From Pseudomonas sp. B21-048 (GTDB lineage Bacteria; Pseudomonadota; Gammaproteobacteria; Pseudomonadales; Pseudomonadaceae), in contig NZ_CP087168.1 in assembly GCF_024748615.1 (NCBI RefSeq), positions 3,720,001-3,784,000 on the forward strand: a DNA stretch of 64,000 nt, in the 5' to 3' direction. How positions within the stretch are numbered: the first letter of the stretch is position 1; each line of letters begins with the position of its first letter. A program made the translations under genes and the position numbers. Under the pieces are notes generated by a model, which made no database searches, had not been told where the DNA came from, and was given only the letters and a program-made list of their open reading frames with translations. This document shows, one piece after another, positions 8,422-17,426 of this stretch.

Positions 8422-9368
8422 GCCGCCTCCAGGTAGGAACTGTGTATGGCGTTGCCCAACTGGCGCACCAGCGGGATGAACTCGGTCAGCCAGGCGTGCA
8501 GGCCTTCGTCGAGAATTTCGTTGATACCGGTGTAACGCAGGCGCGCGTCCATTTCTGCCGCCAAACGCTGGGCAGGACGGCCGTTGGCGCCCGGTAATTG
8601 GGCGAGGATCTGGTCGATTTCTTCGGTGCAGGCACGCAGGGATCGCGGCACATCGGCGCGCAGCAGCAACAACTCGGCGACATGCCGGGCGCCAGGGGCG
8701 TCGCGGTAAATCTCGGTGTAAGCCTCAAACGACGACAAGGCCCGCAGCAAGGCGCTCCACTGGTAATACGCGTGGGCCGTGCCGTCGCTGACCGCTTCGG
8801 CCTGATCGCCGGCCATTTCGTAACGGGCGTCGAGCAGGCGCAAGGTGTTGTCAGCCCTTTCGATAAAAGTCCCCAGACGAATGAACCGGAACGCGTCGTT
8901 ACGCATGATGGTGCCGTAGGACGCGCCGCGGAACAGGTGGGAACGTTCCTTGATCCACTCACAGAAACGGCTCATGCCGTAGCGACTCAAGCCCTGCTCG
9001 GCGATCCCGCGAATTTCCAGCCAGGTAGCGTTGATGTTCTCCCACATGTCGGCGGTGATTCGCCCTCGCACCGCATGGGCGCTGGCGCGCGCGGCACCGA
9101 GGCAGCTGTAGATGCTCGCCGGGTTGGCCGCATCCAAAGCGAAAAAGTGCAGCAGCCGTTCGGCATGCAGATCGCCGTGACGCTCCAGGTAATCGTCCAG
9201 AGTGCCGGTGATCAGCAACGGCATGGCGAGTTCATGCAAGCCATCACCACGACCGTCCTGAGGCATCAGGGACAGCGAATAACTGATATCGAGCATCCGT
9301 GCGAGGTTTTCCGCCCGCTCCAGGTAACGCGACATCCAATACAGATCCGAGGCAGTTCTACTTAACAT
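8418..9368 (-). CDS. Alpha-E domain protein
   Basis: 316 residues, beginning MLSRTASDLYWMSRYLERAENLARMLD, the signature start of the alpha-E family. The protein is all-helical in appearance and has no catalytic motif I can identify. It invariably travels with circularly permuted ATP-grasp and transglutaminase genes, as here, and is predicted to help in synthesis or handling of a peptide product. It starts 12 bp after the ATP-grasp gene and overlaps the transglutaminase gene by 4 bp. Confidence 0.9.
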   Translation of the reverse strand: MLSRTASDLYWMSRYLERAENLARMLDISYSLSLMPQDGRGDGLHELAMPLLITGTLDDYLERHGDLHAERLLHFFALDAANPASIYSCLGAARASAHAVRGRITADMWENINATWLEIRGIAEQGLSRYGMSRFCEWIKERSHLFRGASYGTIMRNDAFRFIRLGTFIERADNTLRLLDARYEMAGDQAEAVSDGTAHAYYQWSALLRALSSFEAYTEIYRDAPGARHVAELLLLRADVPRSLRACTEEIDQILAQLPGANGRPAQRLAAEMDARLRYTGINEILDEGLHAWLTEFIPLVRQLGNAIHSSYLEAA

Positions 9369-9380
9369 GGCAAGCTTCCT

Positions 9381-10790
9381 TCAATCCTCGACCACCCAGG
9401 TGTCCTTGGTTCCGCCGCCCTGGGAGGAATTCACCACCAGGGAGCCTTCACGCAAGGCAACACGGGTCAAACCGCCGGGCACAACCCGGGTTTCGCGGCC
9501 AGACAATACAAACGGACGCAGGTCGATATGGCGTGGAGCGATACCGTTTTCGACAAAGGTCGGACAGGTTGATAAAGACAACGTCGGTTGGGCGATGTAC
9601 GCGTGGGGCTTGGCTTTGATCCGCTCACGGAAAGATTCGATTTCCGCTGCCGTCGCCGCCGGTCCCACCAGCATTCCGTAGCCGCCGGAACCCTGGGTTT
9701 CCTTGACCACCAGCTCTGAAAGATTGGCCAGCACGTGGGACAGTTCCGAGGGATTACGACACTGCCATGTCGGCACGTTCTTCAGGATCGGCTCTTCATC
9801 CAGGTAGAAACGAATCATGTCCGTGACGAAGGGATATACCGATTTGTCGTCCGCGACCCCGGTGCCGATGGCATTCGCCAGTACCACGTTACCGGAGCGG
9901 TAGGACGACAGCAGACCTGGCACGCCGAGCATCGAATCCGGGTTGAATGCCAACGGATCGAGGAAGGCATCGTCGAGGCGACGGTAGATCACGTCGACGG
10001 CTTTCGGCCCGTCCGTGGTGCGCATGAACACCTTGTCATCGCGCACGAACAGGTCCGCGCCTTCCACCAGTTCAACGCCCATTTCCCGGGCCAGAAATGC
10101 ATGCTCGAAAAACGCGCTGTTGAAGCGCCCCGGCGTCAGCACCACCACGCTCGGGTTGTCGATCGGGCTGGAGCTTTTCAGGGTGTCGAGCAACAGGTTC
10201 GGATAGTGGTCGATCGGTGCAATGCGCTGGGCAGCGAACAACTCGGGGAACAATCGCATCATCATCTTGCGGTCTTCGAGCATGTAGCTCACGCCGCTGG
10301 GTGTACGAAGATTGTCTTCGAGCACGTAGTACGTGCCGTCGCCATCGCGCACCAGGTCGACGCCGGAAATGTGCGAATAGATATCGCGGTGCAGATCCAG
10401 CCCTTGCATCGCCAACTGGTATTGCTCGTTGGCCAGCACTTGCTCGGCCGGGATGATGCCGGCCTTGATGATGCGCTGCTCGTGATAGAGGTCGGCAAGG
10501 AACATGTTCAATGCCTTGACCCGCTGAATGCAGCCGCGCTCGACAATCCGCCACTCGCTGGCGGGGATACTACGGGGAATGGTGTCGAAGGGAATCAGGC
10601 GCTCTGTCCCTTGCTCATCACCATAGAGCGTGAAGGTAATCCCGGCACGATGAAATAACAGATCGGCCTCGCGTCGCCGTTGTGCCAAAAGCTCGTCAGG
10701 CGTTTCGGCCAGCCAATGGGCAAACTCCCGATAATGCGGGCGGACCTGGCCGCCGGCATCGTACATCTCATCAAAATAGGTGCGGATCAT
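9381..10790 (-). CDS. Circularly permuted type 2 ATP-grasp protein
   Basis: 469 residues from MIRTYFDEMYDAGG, the usual start of this family; GGAG lies upstream of this ATG, whereas the longer frame to 10865 has no support. The stretch YVLEDNLRTPSGVSYMLEDR and later ELVVKETQGSGGYGMLVGP are the conserved blocks of the permuted ATP-grasp fold, the latter carrying the ATP-contacting Lys and Gly-rich loop. Such proteins are predicted carboxylate-amine ligases. It is the first gene of the three-gene operon. Which amine and carboxylate are joined is not known. Confidence 0.9.
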   Translation of the reverse strand: MIRTYFDEMYDAGGQVRPHYREFAHWLAETPDELLAQRRREADLLFHRAGITFTLYGDEQGTERLIPFDTIPRSIPASEWRIVERGCIQRVKALNMFLADLYHEQRIIKAGIIPAEQVLANEQYQLAMQGLDLHRDIYSHISGVDLVRDGDGTYYVLEDNLRTPSGVSYMLEDRKMMMRLFPELFAAQRIAPIDHYPNLLLDTLKSSSPIDNPSVVVLTPGRFNSAFFEHAFLAREMGVELVEGADLFVRDDKVFMRTTDGPKAVDVIYRRLDDAFLDPLAFNPDSMLGVPGLLSSYRSGNVVLANAIGTGVADDKSVYPFVTDMIRFYLDEEPILKNVPTWQCRNPSELSHVLANLSELVVKETQGSGGYGMLVGPAATAAEIESFRERIKAKPHAYIAQPTLSLSTCPTFVENGIAPRHIDLRPFVLSGRETRVVPGGLTRVALREGSLVVNSSQGGGTKDTWVVED

Positions 10791-11053
10791 GCCGTACTCC
10801 TTGTCACTCCGGACATCCAGGCCTTCGCAAGGCCCGTGCCATCGGCATAAACGCTTTGATATCAATCAGTTGGAGAATGACGCTGCACGCACCGCACCAA
10901 TCCTGTGCGGTAAATGCCCCAACCTGATCGCCCCCGCCTCATGGCGAAGCAATGCTGTCGCCTATCAGCAGCATAGCCAGAGTTGATTTCACTGCCCGGG
11001 GGCGATGCGGATAATCGGCGCATTCGCTGGAAAACTTATCGCTCTTCCCTTTT

Positions 11054-11080
11054 AGCCGCCTGTTTAGGTGGCTTTTTTTT
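11054..11080 (+). terminator. Rho-independent terminator on the plus strand without an upstream gene
   Basis: A 7-bp stem, AGCCGCC and GGTGGCT, with a 6-base loop is followed directly by eight T residues on the plus strand. No plus-strand gene precedes it within 3.5 kb, since 7612-10790 is all minus-strand coding. On the minus strand the hairpin is not followed by T. It may end an unannotated small RNA starting in the 10791-11053 gap. Confidence 0.7.
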
Positions 11081-11143
11081 GCGTTTTTGAAACGTTATGA
11101 ATCAAAAACACGATCTTTGGCCTTTTCAAACCGCGAGAACGAA

Positions 11144-11169
11144 AACGGCCAACCCAAAGGTCAGCCGTT
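11144..11169 (-). terminator. Terminator of rraB
   Basis: Read on the minus strand, AACGGCTGACC pairs with GGTTGGCCGTT across a TTTG loop and is followed by TTTCGTT. It lies 27 bp after the rraB stop codon. Confidence 0.7.
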
Positions 11170-11195
11170 GCTGAGTGTTGTCACTGTTCATAAAG

Positions 11196-11537
11196 TTATG
11201 CGAGTAACCCTCGTACCTCCTGCTTGACGCCCCATCCTTCGATGATACCGCCCAGAGGCTCGACCACCGCCTCGAAGTCCTGTTCAAAGTCGCCGATCCC
11301 GTCGTAGGTGGCGTACATCACTTTGCTCAGTTCCAGATGCCACGCGCCGTCGTCGCGCACGCTGATCTGGGCATTCAAGGATTCACCACTGAAATGACCT
11401 GCCGCCCTGCGTGCCCGCTCCTCGTCCGGGAAAATGGCGTAGAACTCGATGGGATGGAATCGTGAAAAGTCGAAACCGCCTTCTTTCATGCGGCGCAGCA
11501 CGCTGCTGCTGATGTCTTCTTGATAGGCTGTGCTCAT
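11196..11537 (-). CDS. rraB: RNase E inhibitor protein (RraB family)
   Basis: 113 residues: MSTAYQEDISSSVLRRMKEGG, then FYAIFPDEERARRAAGHF and the acidic C-terminal part with YDGIGDFEQDFEAVVEPLGG. The length and the pattern (two ferredoxin-like halves, D/E-rich) match the RraB regulator, which binds the RNase E C-terminal region and slows mRNA decay. The gene is monocistronic, with its own terminator downstream. The assignment rests on family resemblance only. Confidence 0.75.
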   Translation of the reverse strand: MSTAYQEDISSSVLRRMKEGGFDFSRFHPIEFYAIFPDEERARRAAGHFSGESLNAQISVRDDGAWHLELSKVMYATYDGIGDFEQDFEAVVEPLGGIIEGWGVKQEVRGLLA

Positions 11538-11752
11538 GAAACGTCCCCCTCAGACTGATGGATAGACTTTCCGTATTCCCTGCACTTTCAACCGATGGGT
11601 GAGAGCGATACGGCAACGGAGGTTGCCGACGGGAAACAAGCATGTAGCTGACAAGACCAGACCTTAGCGAGTCATTCGCTGATCTCGCTTGCAGAGTAGC
11701 CTTAAGACAGAGGCGCTGCCAAGGCCTGGTTGTGAATGTGACAGGGGGTGTA

Positions 11753-11986
11753 TCAGATCGGGGTAATACTGATGATTTCAATGCTGTTCTGGGATTTCAG
11801 ACTTTTGACGGTCGGATCGTCGGTACGACCCTCCAGATCATTGAGATCCAGTTCGGCAGCGACCGGCAGGCACCGGGCGCGAATGAGTTTGGCGGCTTGC
11901 TCGCTGTTCGGGCATTCCTCGCACTCGAAAAGTTCGTCCACTGTTTCACCGTGATCATCCACGAAAGTGATTTTCCACTTTTGCAT
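11753..11986 (-). CDS. Small conserved hypothetical protein
   Basis: 77 residues from MQKWKITFVDDHGE. The start is fixed by a strong ribosome site (GAGGAGG) 7 bp upstream; the longer frame to 12088 would cross that site. It is acidic and contains ECEECPNSEQAAKLIRAR, with two Cys separated by two acidic residues. I recognise no domain. It lies between rraB and speE on the same strand, with gaps on each side, so it is probably a separate transcript. Confidence 0.65.
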   Translation of the reverse strand: MQKWKITFVDDHGETVDELFECEECPNSEQAAKLIRARCLPVAAELDLNDLEGRTDDPTVKSLKSQNSIEIISITPI

Positions 11987-12094
11987 CGGTGCCTCCTCGA
12001 TAAAACCCATGGATGGGCTTACAAGTATCTGGACTTTTGCCCTGAGTGATCGTTCAAACGGATTACAACGCGCAAGCATGAAAGGCATAGAAAC

Positions 12095-12124
12095 GGTAGG
12101 GGCTGAGCTTGCTCAGCTCCTACC
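12095..12124. repeat. Hairpin after speE
   Basis: GGTAGGGGCTGAGC and GCTCAGCTCCTACC form a near-perfect 14-bp stem with a 2-base loop. It is 17 bp beyond the speE stop and may terminate that transcript. The CTCCTACC edge resembles other dispersed Pseudomonas intergenic repeats. Confidence 0.6.
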
Positions 12125-12141
12125 GGGGTTATGCGTACATT

Positions 12142-13017
12142 TTAGTCGTTGCTGGGTTTGTTCACCGCTTGCAGCACATATTGCGGCAAGGCGAAGGCAC
12201 CGATGTGGATTTCCGGGTTGTAGTAGCGAGTGATGATGCCGCTGCCAGCGAACCGCTGTTGGAGGATTTCGCGGGACAATTTGCGATAGGCGGTATTGGT
12301 TGCGCCCCAGGCGAAGGTCATCGCGCCACCGATGTAGGTCGGCACGGCCGCCTGATAGAAGTGCCAGTCCGGGAACAGGCTGCGCAGACGGCCGGCGGTG
12401 GTTTTGACTTCTTCGATTTGCATGAACGGAGTGCCGTTCTGGGTCACCAGAATGCCGCCTTCGTTCAGGCAGCGACGGCAAGCCTGGTAGAAATTTTCGG
12501 AGAACAGCACTTCACCCGGGCCGATCGGATCGGTGGAGTCAGAAATGATCACGTCGAACTTTTCGGTGGTGGTGGCGACGAAACGCATGCCGTCGTCGAT
12601 CACCAGGTTCAGGCGTGGATCATCGAATGCACCCTTGGAGTGGTTCGGCAGGAATTCCTTGCACATGTCGACCACAGTGCCGTCGATCTCGACCATGGTG
12701 ATGTGCTCGATGCTGCGGTGCTTGGCCACTTCACGCAGCATGCCGCCGTCGCCGCCGCCAATGATCAGTACGCGCTTGGCGGTGCCATGGGCGAGGATCG
12801 GCACGTGGGTGAGCATTTCGTGATAGATGAATTCGTCGGCTTCTGTGGTCTGGATCACGCCGTCCAGTGCCATTACCCGGCCCATGCGCGGGTTCTCGAA
12901 AATCACCAGATGCTGGTGTTCGGTGCGCACTTCGTGCAGCAGTTTTTCCATGCGAAAACGCTGGCCATAGCCTTCGTAGAGGGTTTCCAGGTACTCGCTG
13001 GTTGGGGTATTGCTCAT
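12142..13017 (-). CDS. speE: Polyamine aminopropyltransferase (spermidine synthase)
   Basis: 291 residues. The decarboxylated-SAM binding fold shows [14 protein letters not shown], the acidic pair around [20 protein letters not shown], and the spermidine synthase active-site stretch [15 protein letters not shown] with the catalytic Asp. It transfers an aminopropyl group to putrescine in the cytoplasm. The length is standard. [11 protein letters not shown] at 13017 is taken as start rather than the ATG ten codons upstream, because the family starts close to the ETLYEGYGQ stretch. Confidence 0.93.
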   Translation of the reverse strand: MSNTPTSEYLETLYEGYGQRFRMEKLLHEVRTEHQHLVIFENPRMGRVMALDGVIQTTEADEFIYHEMLTHVPILAHGTAKRVLIIGGGDGGMLREVAKHRSIEHITMVEIDGTVVDMCKEFLPNHSKGAFDDPRLNLVIDDGMRFVATTTEKFDVIISDSTDPIGPGEVLFSENFYQACRRCLNEGGILVTQNGTPFMQIEEVKTTAGRLRSLFPDWHFYQAAVPTYIGGAMTFAWGATNTAYRKLSREILQQRFAGSGIITRYYNPEIHIGAFALPQYVLQAVNKPSND

Positions 13018-13160
13018 GGGAAGTGCTCCGATGAATGCGGGTGGCAACGGACGGTTACCCGCCCATGATGGCCAATCGATCGCCTCGATTGCCCGGGAAA
13101 GGCGCGCATTCTACGTTGTGGAACATGACAGGTCGAACGTCACTTGATGGTTCGACACAA

Positions 13161-13256
13161 TCCTCTGTGGGTGCTGGCTTGCCTGCGATAGGACCGCTGC
13201 GGTGAAACTGACCCGACCGCAGCGCCTGCATCGCGGGAAAGCCACGCTCCTATAGG
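13161..13256. repeat. Degenerate palindromic intergenic element
   Basis: A Pseudomonas-type element beginning CTCTGTGGGTGCTGGCTTGC and ending GAAAGCCACGCTCCTATAG, with internal complementary segments (ACCGCTGCGGTG, CCGACCGCAGCG). The arms pair only partly. It fills most of the gap between speE and the small membrane-protein gene. Confidence 0.6.
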
Positions 13257-13281
13257 TTCAGTGTTGCTTGTGGGAAACCGA

Positions 13282-13473
13282 TCAGATCCGCACATTACCT
13301 CGCGGCCCGGCGATGGCCCAGATGATCAGCCCCAGGACCGGCAGCAGGAGGATCAATAGCACCCAGATGATTTTCATCCCGGTCTCGGCGCCACTTTTAA
13401 GCACGTTGATGATGGCCCAGATATCCAGGGCAAGAATAATCAGGCCAACCAGGCTGTTGAATGTGGAACCCAT
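13282..13473 (-). CDS. Small membrane protein with PLDc_N-type domain
   Basis: 63 residues with two membrane helices: LVGLIILALDIWAIINVLKS and IIWVLLILLLPVLGLIIWAI, the latter ending in AGPRG. This two-helix pattern with L-P-x-x-G-x-I-x-W is the N-terminal membrane domain seen in cardiolipin synthases and in many stand-alone small proteins. A ribosome site (GGGAGC) precedes the ATG. Function unknown. Confidence 0.75.
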   Translation of the reverse strand: MGSTFNSLVGLIILALDIWAIINVLKSGAETGMKIIWVLLILLLPVLGLIIWAIAGPRGNVRI

Positions 13474-13556
13474 GGTGACGCTCCCGAAGAGTGGTGTGCA
13501 GTCTTAGGATAGTCGGGCCTTGTGCGGGTTCCGTTTTATTACCGTCGTCGAGATTT

Positions 13557-14087
13557 TCAGACGTGGATCGCCACTTTCAGGGCTTCCAGAGATGGCGCGG
13601 CGGCAATGCCAACTTCGGCGCACAACTCGAGCACCCGTGGCATGTCATTACCGTAGACCAGCACCACTTGCAGCTCGTCGTCGAGCAACTGGCTGAAGTT
13701 CAGCAGCGTGTAACCGCCGTTTTCCTTGTTCATGCTGCTCATCTGCACCTGAATGCGATTGAGCGCCGTCAGGGCATCGGTCTTGGCCAGTTGCTTAGGT
13801 TTAATGTTGAACTCGACGCCGGGACCGAACGAAGCGACGATCTGCGCGAACAGGTCCATGTAGGTGTCAGCCTGGAACAGCACGGTTTCCGGCAAGCTGC
13901 CGACGACTACCCACTCGCCCAACGGGATCGGAAAAGTGTCGTCGTAGTTGATGTCCGGATTAGCTGTCAGAAAAGCCTCGGGATTGGCGTAGGCCTGAGC
14001 CGCTTCGTCAGCGACTTTCAGAATTTCGTCATCGCTCATGCACCCGGAGCTGATTTTGCTGATGAGTTCAATGAGTGCGGCTTTCAT
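13557..14087 (-). CDS. Hypothetical protein, 176 residues
   Basis: Starts MKAALIELISKISSGCMSDDEILK. The N-terminal third is helical and acidic; the C-terminal part (DDELQVVLVYGNDMPRVLELCAEVG) looks like an alpha/beta domain. No signal peptide, no membrane helix and no known motif. It is followed by 83 bp to the plus-oriented repeat and preceded on its strand by the ankyrin gene about 130 bp away. I do not recognise the family. Confidence 0.65.
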   Translation of the reverse strand: MKAALIELISKISSGCMSDDEILKVADEAAQAYANPEAFLTANPDINYDDTFPIPLGEWVVVGSLPETVLFQADTYMDLFAQIVASFGPGVEFNIKPKQLAKTDALTALNRIQVQMSSMNKENGGYTLLNFSQLLDDELQVVLVYGNDMPRVLELCAEVGIAAAPSLEALKVAIHV

Positions 14088-14169
14088 GAGGTGGATCCTG
14101 TAGCGAGGGAGATTTGAGGGCGCGAAGGATAGCGCATTCGGAAACGGATTACGGGACCAGGCATAAACC

Positions 14170-14200
14170 TGTGGCGAGGGAGCTTTGCTCCCTCGCCACA
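14170..14200. repeat. Palindromic repeat of the GTGGCGAGGGAGC family
   Basis: TGTGGCGAGGGAGC and GCTCCCTCGCCACA form a perfect 14-bp stem around TTT. Related copies occur at 23568-23701 and 58789-58830. Located just after the ankyrin gene stop on its strand, it could end that transcript. Confidence 0.85.
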
Positions 14201-14221
14201 AAAGCCCCGTAACCACAGAGG

Positions 14222-14740
14222 TCAGGCCAGGAGTTTTTGCAATTGTGCGGTGGTATCCACCGCGCCCATGGTTTTGGCCGCATCCAGCGCGGACACACCG
14301 TTGGCGTCCTTGGCTTTCGGATCGGCGCCTTTGCTGATCAGGTAGTCAATGATTTCGACGCGGTTGAACATCGCGGCCATCATCAACGCAGTTCGACCGT
14401 CGAAGGACGAACCTTCCACTTGCGCGCCCCCCTCGATCAATGCCTTGACCACCGCCAGATCACCCTTGAACGCCGCGCCGGCAATCGGGCTCTGGCCGTT
14501 GTCATTACGGATCTCCGGGTCGGCCTTGTGCTCGAGCAGGACTTTTACCGTCTCGACATGGCCGTGGTACGCAGCGAGCATCAGCAAAGTGTCGCCCTTG
14601 TGGTTGCGCAGATTCGGCGGCAAGCCCTTGGTCAGCAGCGCAGCCATCATGGCTGCATCGCCCTCGCGCGCTTTGTTGAACACCTGTTCGGCAAATTCAG
14701 CAGCCTCTTCGGGGCTCATCTGGCGGCTTTTGTCTGACAT
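14222..14740 (-). CDS. Ankyrin-repeat protein
   Basis: 172 residues. After an acidic helical N-terminus (SPEEAAEFAEQVFNKAREGD) there are about four ankyrin repeats: GDTLLMLAAYHGHVETVKVL, then GQSPIAGAAFKGDLAVVKAL, GRTALMMAAMFNRVEIIDYL and a last shorter one, GVSALDAAKTMGAVDTT. No signal peptide, so presumably cytoplasmic and a protein-binding module. MSDKSRQ at 14740 is preferred over the ATG four codons earlier, with GGAG at normal spacing. Partner unknown. Confidence 0.9.
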   Translation of the reverse strand: MSDKSRQMSPEEAAEFAEQVFNKAREGDAAMMAALLTKGLPPNLRNHKGDTLLMLAAYHGHVETVKVLLEHKADPEIRNDNGQSPIAGAAFKGDLAVVKALIEGGAQVEGSSFDGRTALMMAAMFNRVEIIDYLISKGADPKAKDANGVSALDAAKTMGAVDTTAQLQKLLA

Positions 14741-14852
14741 TGGGGACTCCACATTCGGTCAATCGGAAAGCCGATAGTTTCCCGAGCGCTCCCGAACCTG
14801 TCACTTCTTTTTTCTCATGGATGGCCATAGCCACATTCAATAAAAGCCAAAT

Positions 14853-16691
14853 TCAATAGCGGTACCTGCCACAGTGAATATCCGCCAGCACCTGCTCGGT
14901 CACTTGCACGTAAGTCTGGGTTCCCGGCAACCAGGCGTAGATCGGGTCATCGCCGGTGGTGTTCGGGTCGAAGGCTTCGTCCTTGAGTCGGGTCTTCTGG
15001 TATTTGAAGGTCGCGGTGGTTTCCATTTTCACTTTCACCCGTAGGAAAAGTGGCACCGCATAGGCAGGCATTTGCTGCCTGGCGAACGCCAGCAACTCGC
15101 TGAAGTCCAGGGTCGCCAGGGACTCAGCCGGGGTGATTGCCGCCATTCCGGCACGCCCATTGGTGTTGTGGATTTCTACGCCATAGGCCACGGCTTCGGC
15201 GATCTGCGGGTGTTGCAGCAGGGTGTTTTCGACCTCGGTGGTCGAGACGTTTTCGCCTTTCCAGCGGTAGGTGTCGCCCAAGCGATCGACAAACTGCGCG
15301 TGACCAAAACCGATGTTGCGCAGCAGGTCACCGGTATTGAAGTAACGGTCACCCTTCTCGAACACGTCATGGAGCACGACTTTGGCGGTTTTCTGCGGAT
15401 CGGTGTAGCCGTCCAGCGGCGCCTTGTCGTCGATCCTCGCCAACAGCAGACCCTGCTCGCCCTTGATCACTTTGCGCATTAAGCCCCTGGCATCACGGGA
15501 GGGGGCACCGCTGTCGTGGTCGTATGCCACCAGTTCCCAGGCCATCAGGGAAAAACCGACGGTGTTGTCAAAATTGAGGATGTTGGTGAAGGCGATATTG
15601 CCGTCGCTGGCGGCGTACAGCTCGCAGATATGATCAACGGCAAAACGCGTTTTGAACTCGCGCCACGCACCGGGGCGCAGACCATTACCGATCATCTTTG
15701 TCACGCCGTGCAGACTGTCGTCCGGGCTGCGCGGTTGATCCACCAGGTAGCGGCACAATTCGCCGACATAACCGAGGGTGGTCGCCCGGTATTTACGCAC
15801 ATCGCTCCAGAACTGGCTGGCGCTGAACTTGCGGCGGATGGCAAACCCCGACGCCCCGCTGATCGCCGAGCCCCAGCACACGCAGAGGCCGGTGGCGTGG
15901 TACAGCGGCAAGGTGCAATAGACGATGTCATGCGGCCGCATATTCAAAGCGATCAGCCCGAAACTGGCAGCGCTGTGCATCCAGCGGCCATGCTTGAACA
16001 CCCCGACCTTGGGCAATCCGGTGGTGCCCGAGGTGTAAATGTAGAAACAAGGATCGTCGAGAAAAATCTGCTGACTGCTGACGGGGTTGTCGCTGCAGGC
16101 TTCGGCGCTGACCGTCATCAGGTTAATGAAGCCATCGGACGAATTGCCCGGATGGCGATAAGTGTCTTGATCGGCGACAAACCAGGTGCGCGCCGCGTCG
16201 ATGGACACCCGCTCGCGGACCGCATTGAAGGCCGGAGCCAGCTCTTCTCCGACCACGATCGCCACGGGCACCACCCGACTCAGGCTGTGAGCCAGGGTAT
16301 CGCGAGTTTGGGAGGTATTGAGCAAGGCGCTGATCGCACCGACTTTGGCCACCGCTAATATCGTCACCAGCAGTTCCACACGGTTTTCGATAAAGATCGC
16401 CACCACATCGCCCTTGCGAATGCCTTGGGCTAGCAGATGATGAGCGATGCGATTGGCCCATTGATTGACCTGTGCGTAAGTGAGCACCACCTCGCCCTGC
16501 AGCAAGGCCGGGCCATCGGGATTACGCAGCGTCGCCTGCTCAAAGCTCCAGCCCAGGCCACACGATTGGGTCGGGGCCTTGACGTAGGCGGCTTTCATGC
16601 CCTTCACCACACGGGGAATGGCTCTGGCAATGGAAGGCAGCTTGCGGAGCATCATGCCCCAGGTAATCGTGTCGTTCAGCGTGCGGCTCAT
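14853..16691 (-). CDS. Long-chain acyl-CoA synthetase (very-long-chain/FATP-like subgroup)
   Basis: 612 residues from MSRTLNDTITWGMM, preceded by GGGAGC; the longer frame to 16931 has no support. The AMP-binding signature is FYIYTSGTTGLPKVGVFKHG, followed by TLPLYHATGLCVCWGSAI and the adenylation block FNTGDLLRNIG, and the lysine-bearing C-terminal stretch TATFKYQKTRLKDEAF. The wording FDNTVGFSL and GENVSTTEVE places it nearer to FATP/FadD6-like enzymes than to FadD. It would activate long-chain fatty acids to CoA esters at the inner membrane. No beta-oxidation gene is adjacent. Confidence 0.9.
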   Translation of the reverse strand: MSRTLNDTITWGMMLRKLPSIARAIPRVVKGMKAAYVKAPTQSCGLGWSFEQATLRNPDGPALLQGEVVLTYAQVNQWANRIAHHLLAQGIRKGDVVAIFIENRVELLVTILAVAKVGAISALLNTSQTRDTLAHSLSRVVPVAIVVGEELAPAFNAVRERVSIDAARTWFVADQDTYRHPGNSSDGFINLMTVSAEACSDNPVSSQQIFLDDPCFYIYTSGTTGLPKVGVFKHGRWMHSAASFGLIALNMRPHDIVYCTLPLYHATGLCVCWGSAISGASGFAIRRKFSASQFWSDVRKYRATTLGYVGELCRYLVDQPRSPDDSLHGVTKMIGNGLRPGAWREFKTRFAVDHICELYAASDGNIAFTNILNFDNTVGFSLMAWELVAYDHDSGAPSRDARGLMRKVIKGEQGLLLARIDDKAPLDGYTDPQKTAKVVLHDVFEKGDRYFNTGDLLRNIGFGHAQFVDRLGDTYRWKGENVSTTEVENTLLQHPQIAEAVAYGVEIHNTNGRAGMAAITPAESLATLDFSELLAFARQQMPAYAVPLFLRVKVKMETTATFKYQKTRLKDEAFDPNTTGDDPIYAWLPGTQTYVQVTEQVLADIHCGRYRY

Positions 16692-17042
16692 GATGCTCCC
16701 GTCGATCTTCTTATTGTCGGGTGGCGTTGATTGAGGCCGAAAATACGTCAGCGGTTCTTGAGCTGTACACGCGGTTTTTGAAATGTTTTGTATCCGCGAC
16801 CGAACTGTTCGGAGCTGCCATCGAAAAGCGGAACCCTGACGTTGTGATTGGTTCAATCGAATCGACCGACCACGCAAAATGCAGGATGCACGATGGCCAT
16901 TCATGCAGATTGCACGAAATCGCAAAAACACTTAAAAGTTAACCTATTGATTTATATGTCTTTTTAAAAAAACAGGCGCTGGCACAATCACTGCAGCTAC
17001 CTCTCCATGTTGCCCTTCAAAGCACTCACGGAGCCGATAGAC

Positions 17043-17321
17043 ATGAGCCTGATCCAGGAAAAATTTTCGTCGCTGTTCTCCAATTTCGAAGTGACCACCC
17101 AGCCACGGCCTGACGGCGGCATTCTGCTGACCCTGCGCAGTACGGACGGCAAAGTCTTCAAACGTTCAATTTCCTACCAGCAATTGCATGCTGGCGATCA
17201 GCTGTCGTGGGTGATCAGCGCGATTCGCCGTGATGTCGCGGAACAGGCCAGCGAACTGCCGCAGATTTCCATGCTGCAAAGCCAGCAACGGTTTGCCTTG
17301 CCGACCTATCACTCGGTTTAA
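17043..17321 (+). CDS. DUF3509 protein
   Basis: 92 residues, MSLIQEKFSSLFSNFEVTTQPRPDGG..., matching the small Pseudomonas-restricted DUF3509 family in length and in the pattern LTLRS..GKVFKRSIS. No catalytic motif. The ATG at 17043 is preferred to the upstream ATG at 17007. It is divergent from the acyl-CoA synthetase gene, with AT-rich sequence between, and ends before a strong bidirectional terminator. Confidence 0.8.
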   Translation: MSLIQEKFSSLFSNFEVTTQPRPDGGILLTLRSTDGKVFKRSISYQQLHAGDQLSWVISAIRRDVAEQASELPQISMLQSQQRFALPTYHSV

Positions 17322-17350
17322 ATCCAGATAATAAACGCGCTACAAACAAA

Positions 17351-17381
17351 CAGGCCGTGAGCGCTTTCGCTTCACGGCCTG
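17351..17381. terminator. Bidirectional terminator between the DUF3509 gene and mtnC
   Basis: CAGGCCGTGA pairs perfectly with TCACGGCCTG around an 11-base loop. On the minus strand it is followed by TTTGTTTG, and on the plus strand by AGTTGTTTC. It serves the convergent DUF3509 and mtn transcripts. Confidence 0.85.
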
Positions 17382-17426
17382 AGTTGTTTCTGCCGTTACG
17401 CTATCTCCTACAGGTTATGCGGGGGT

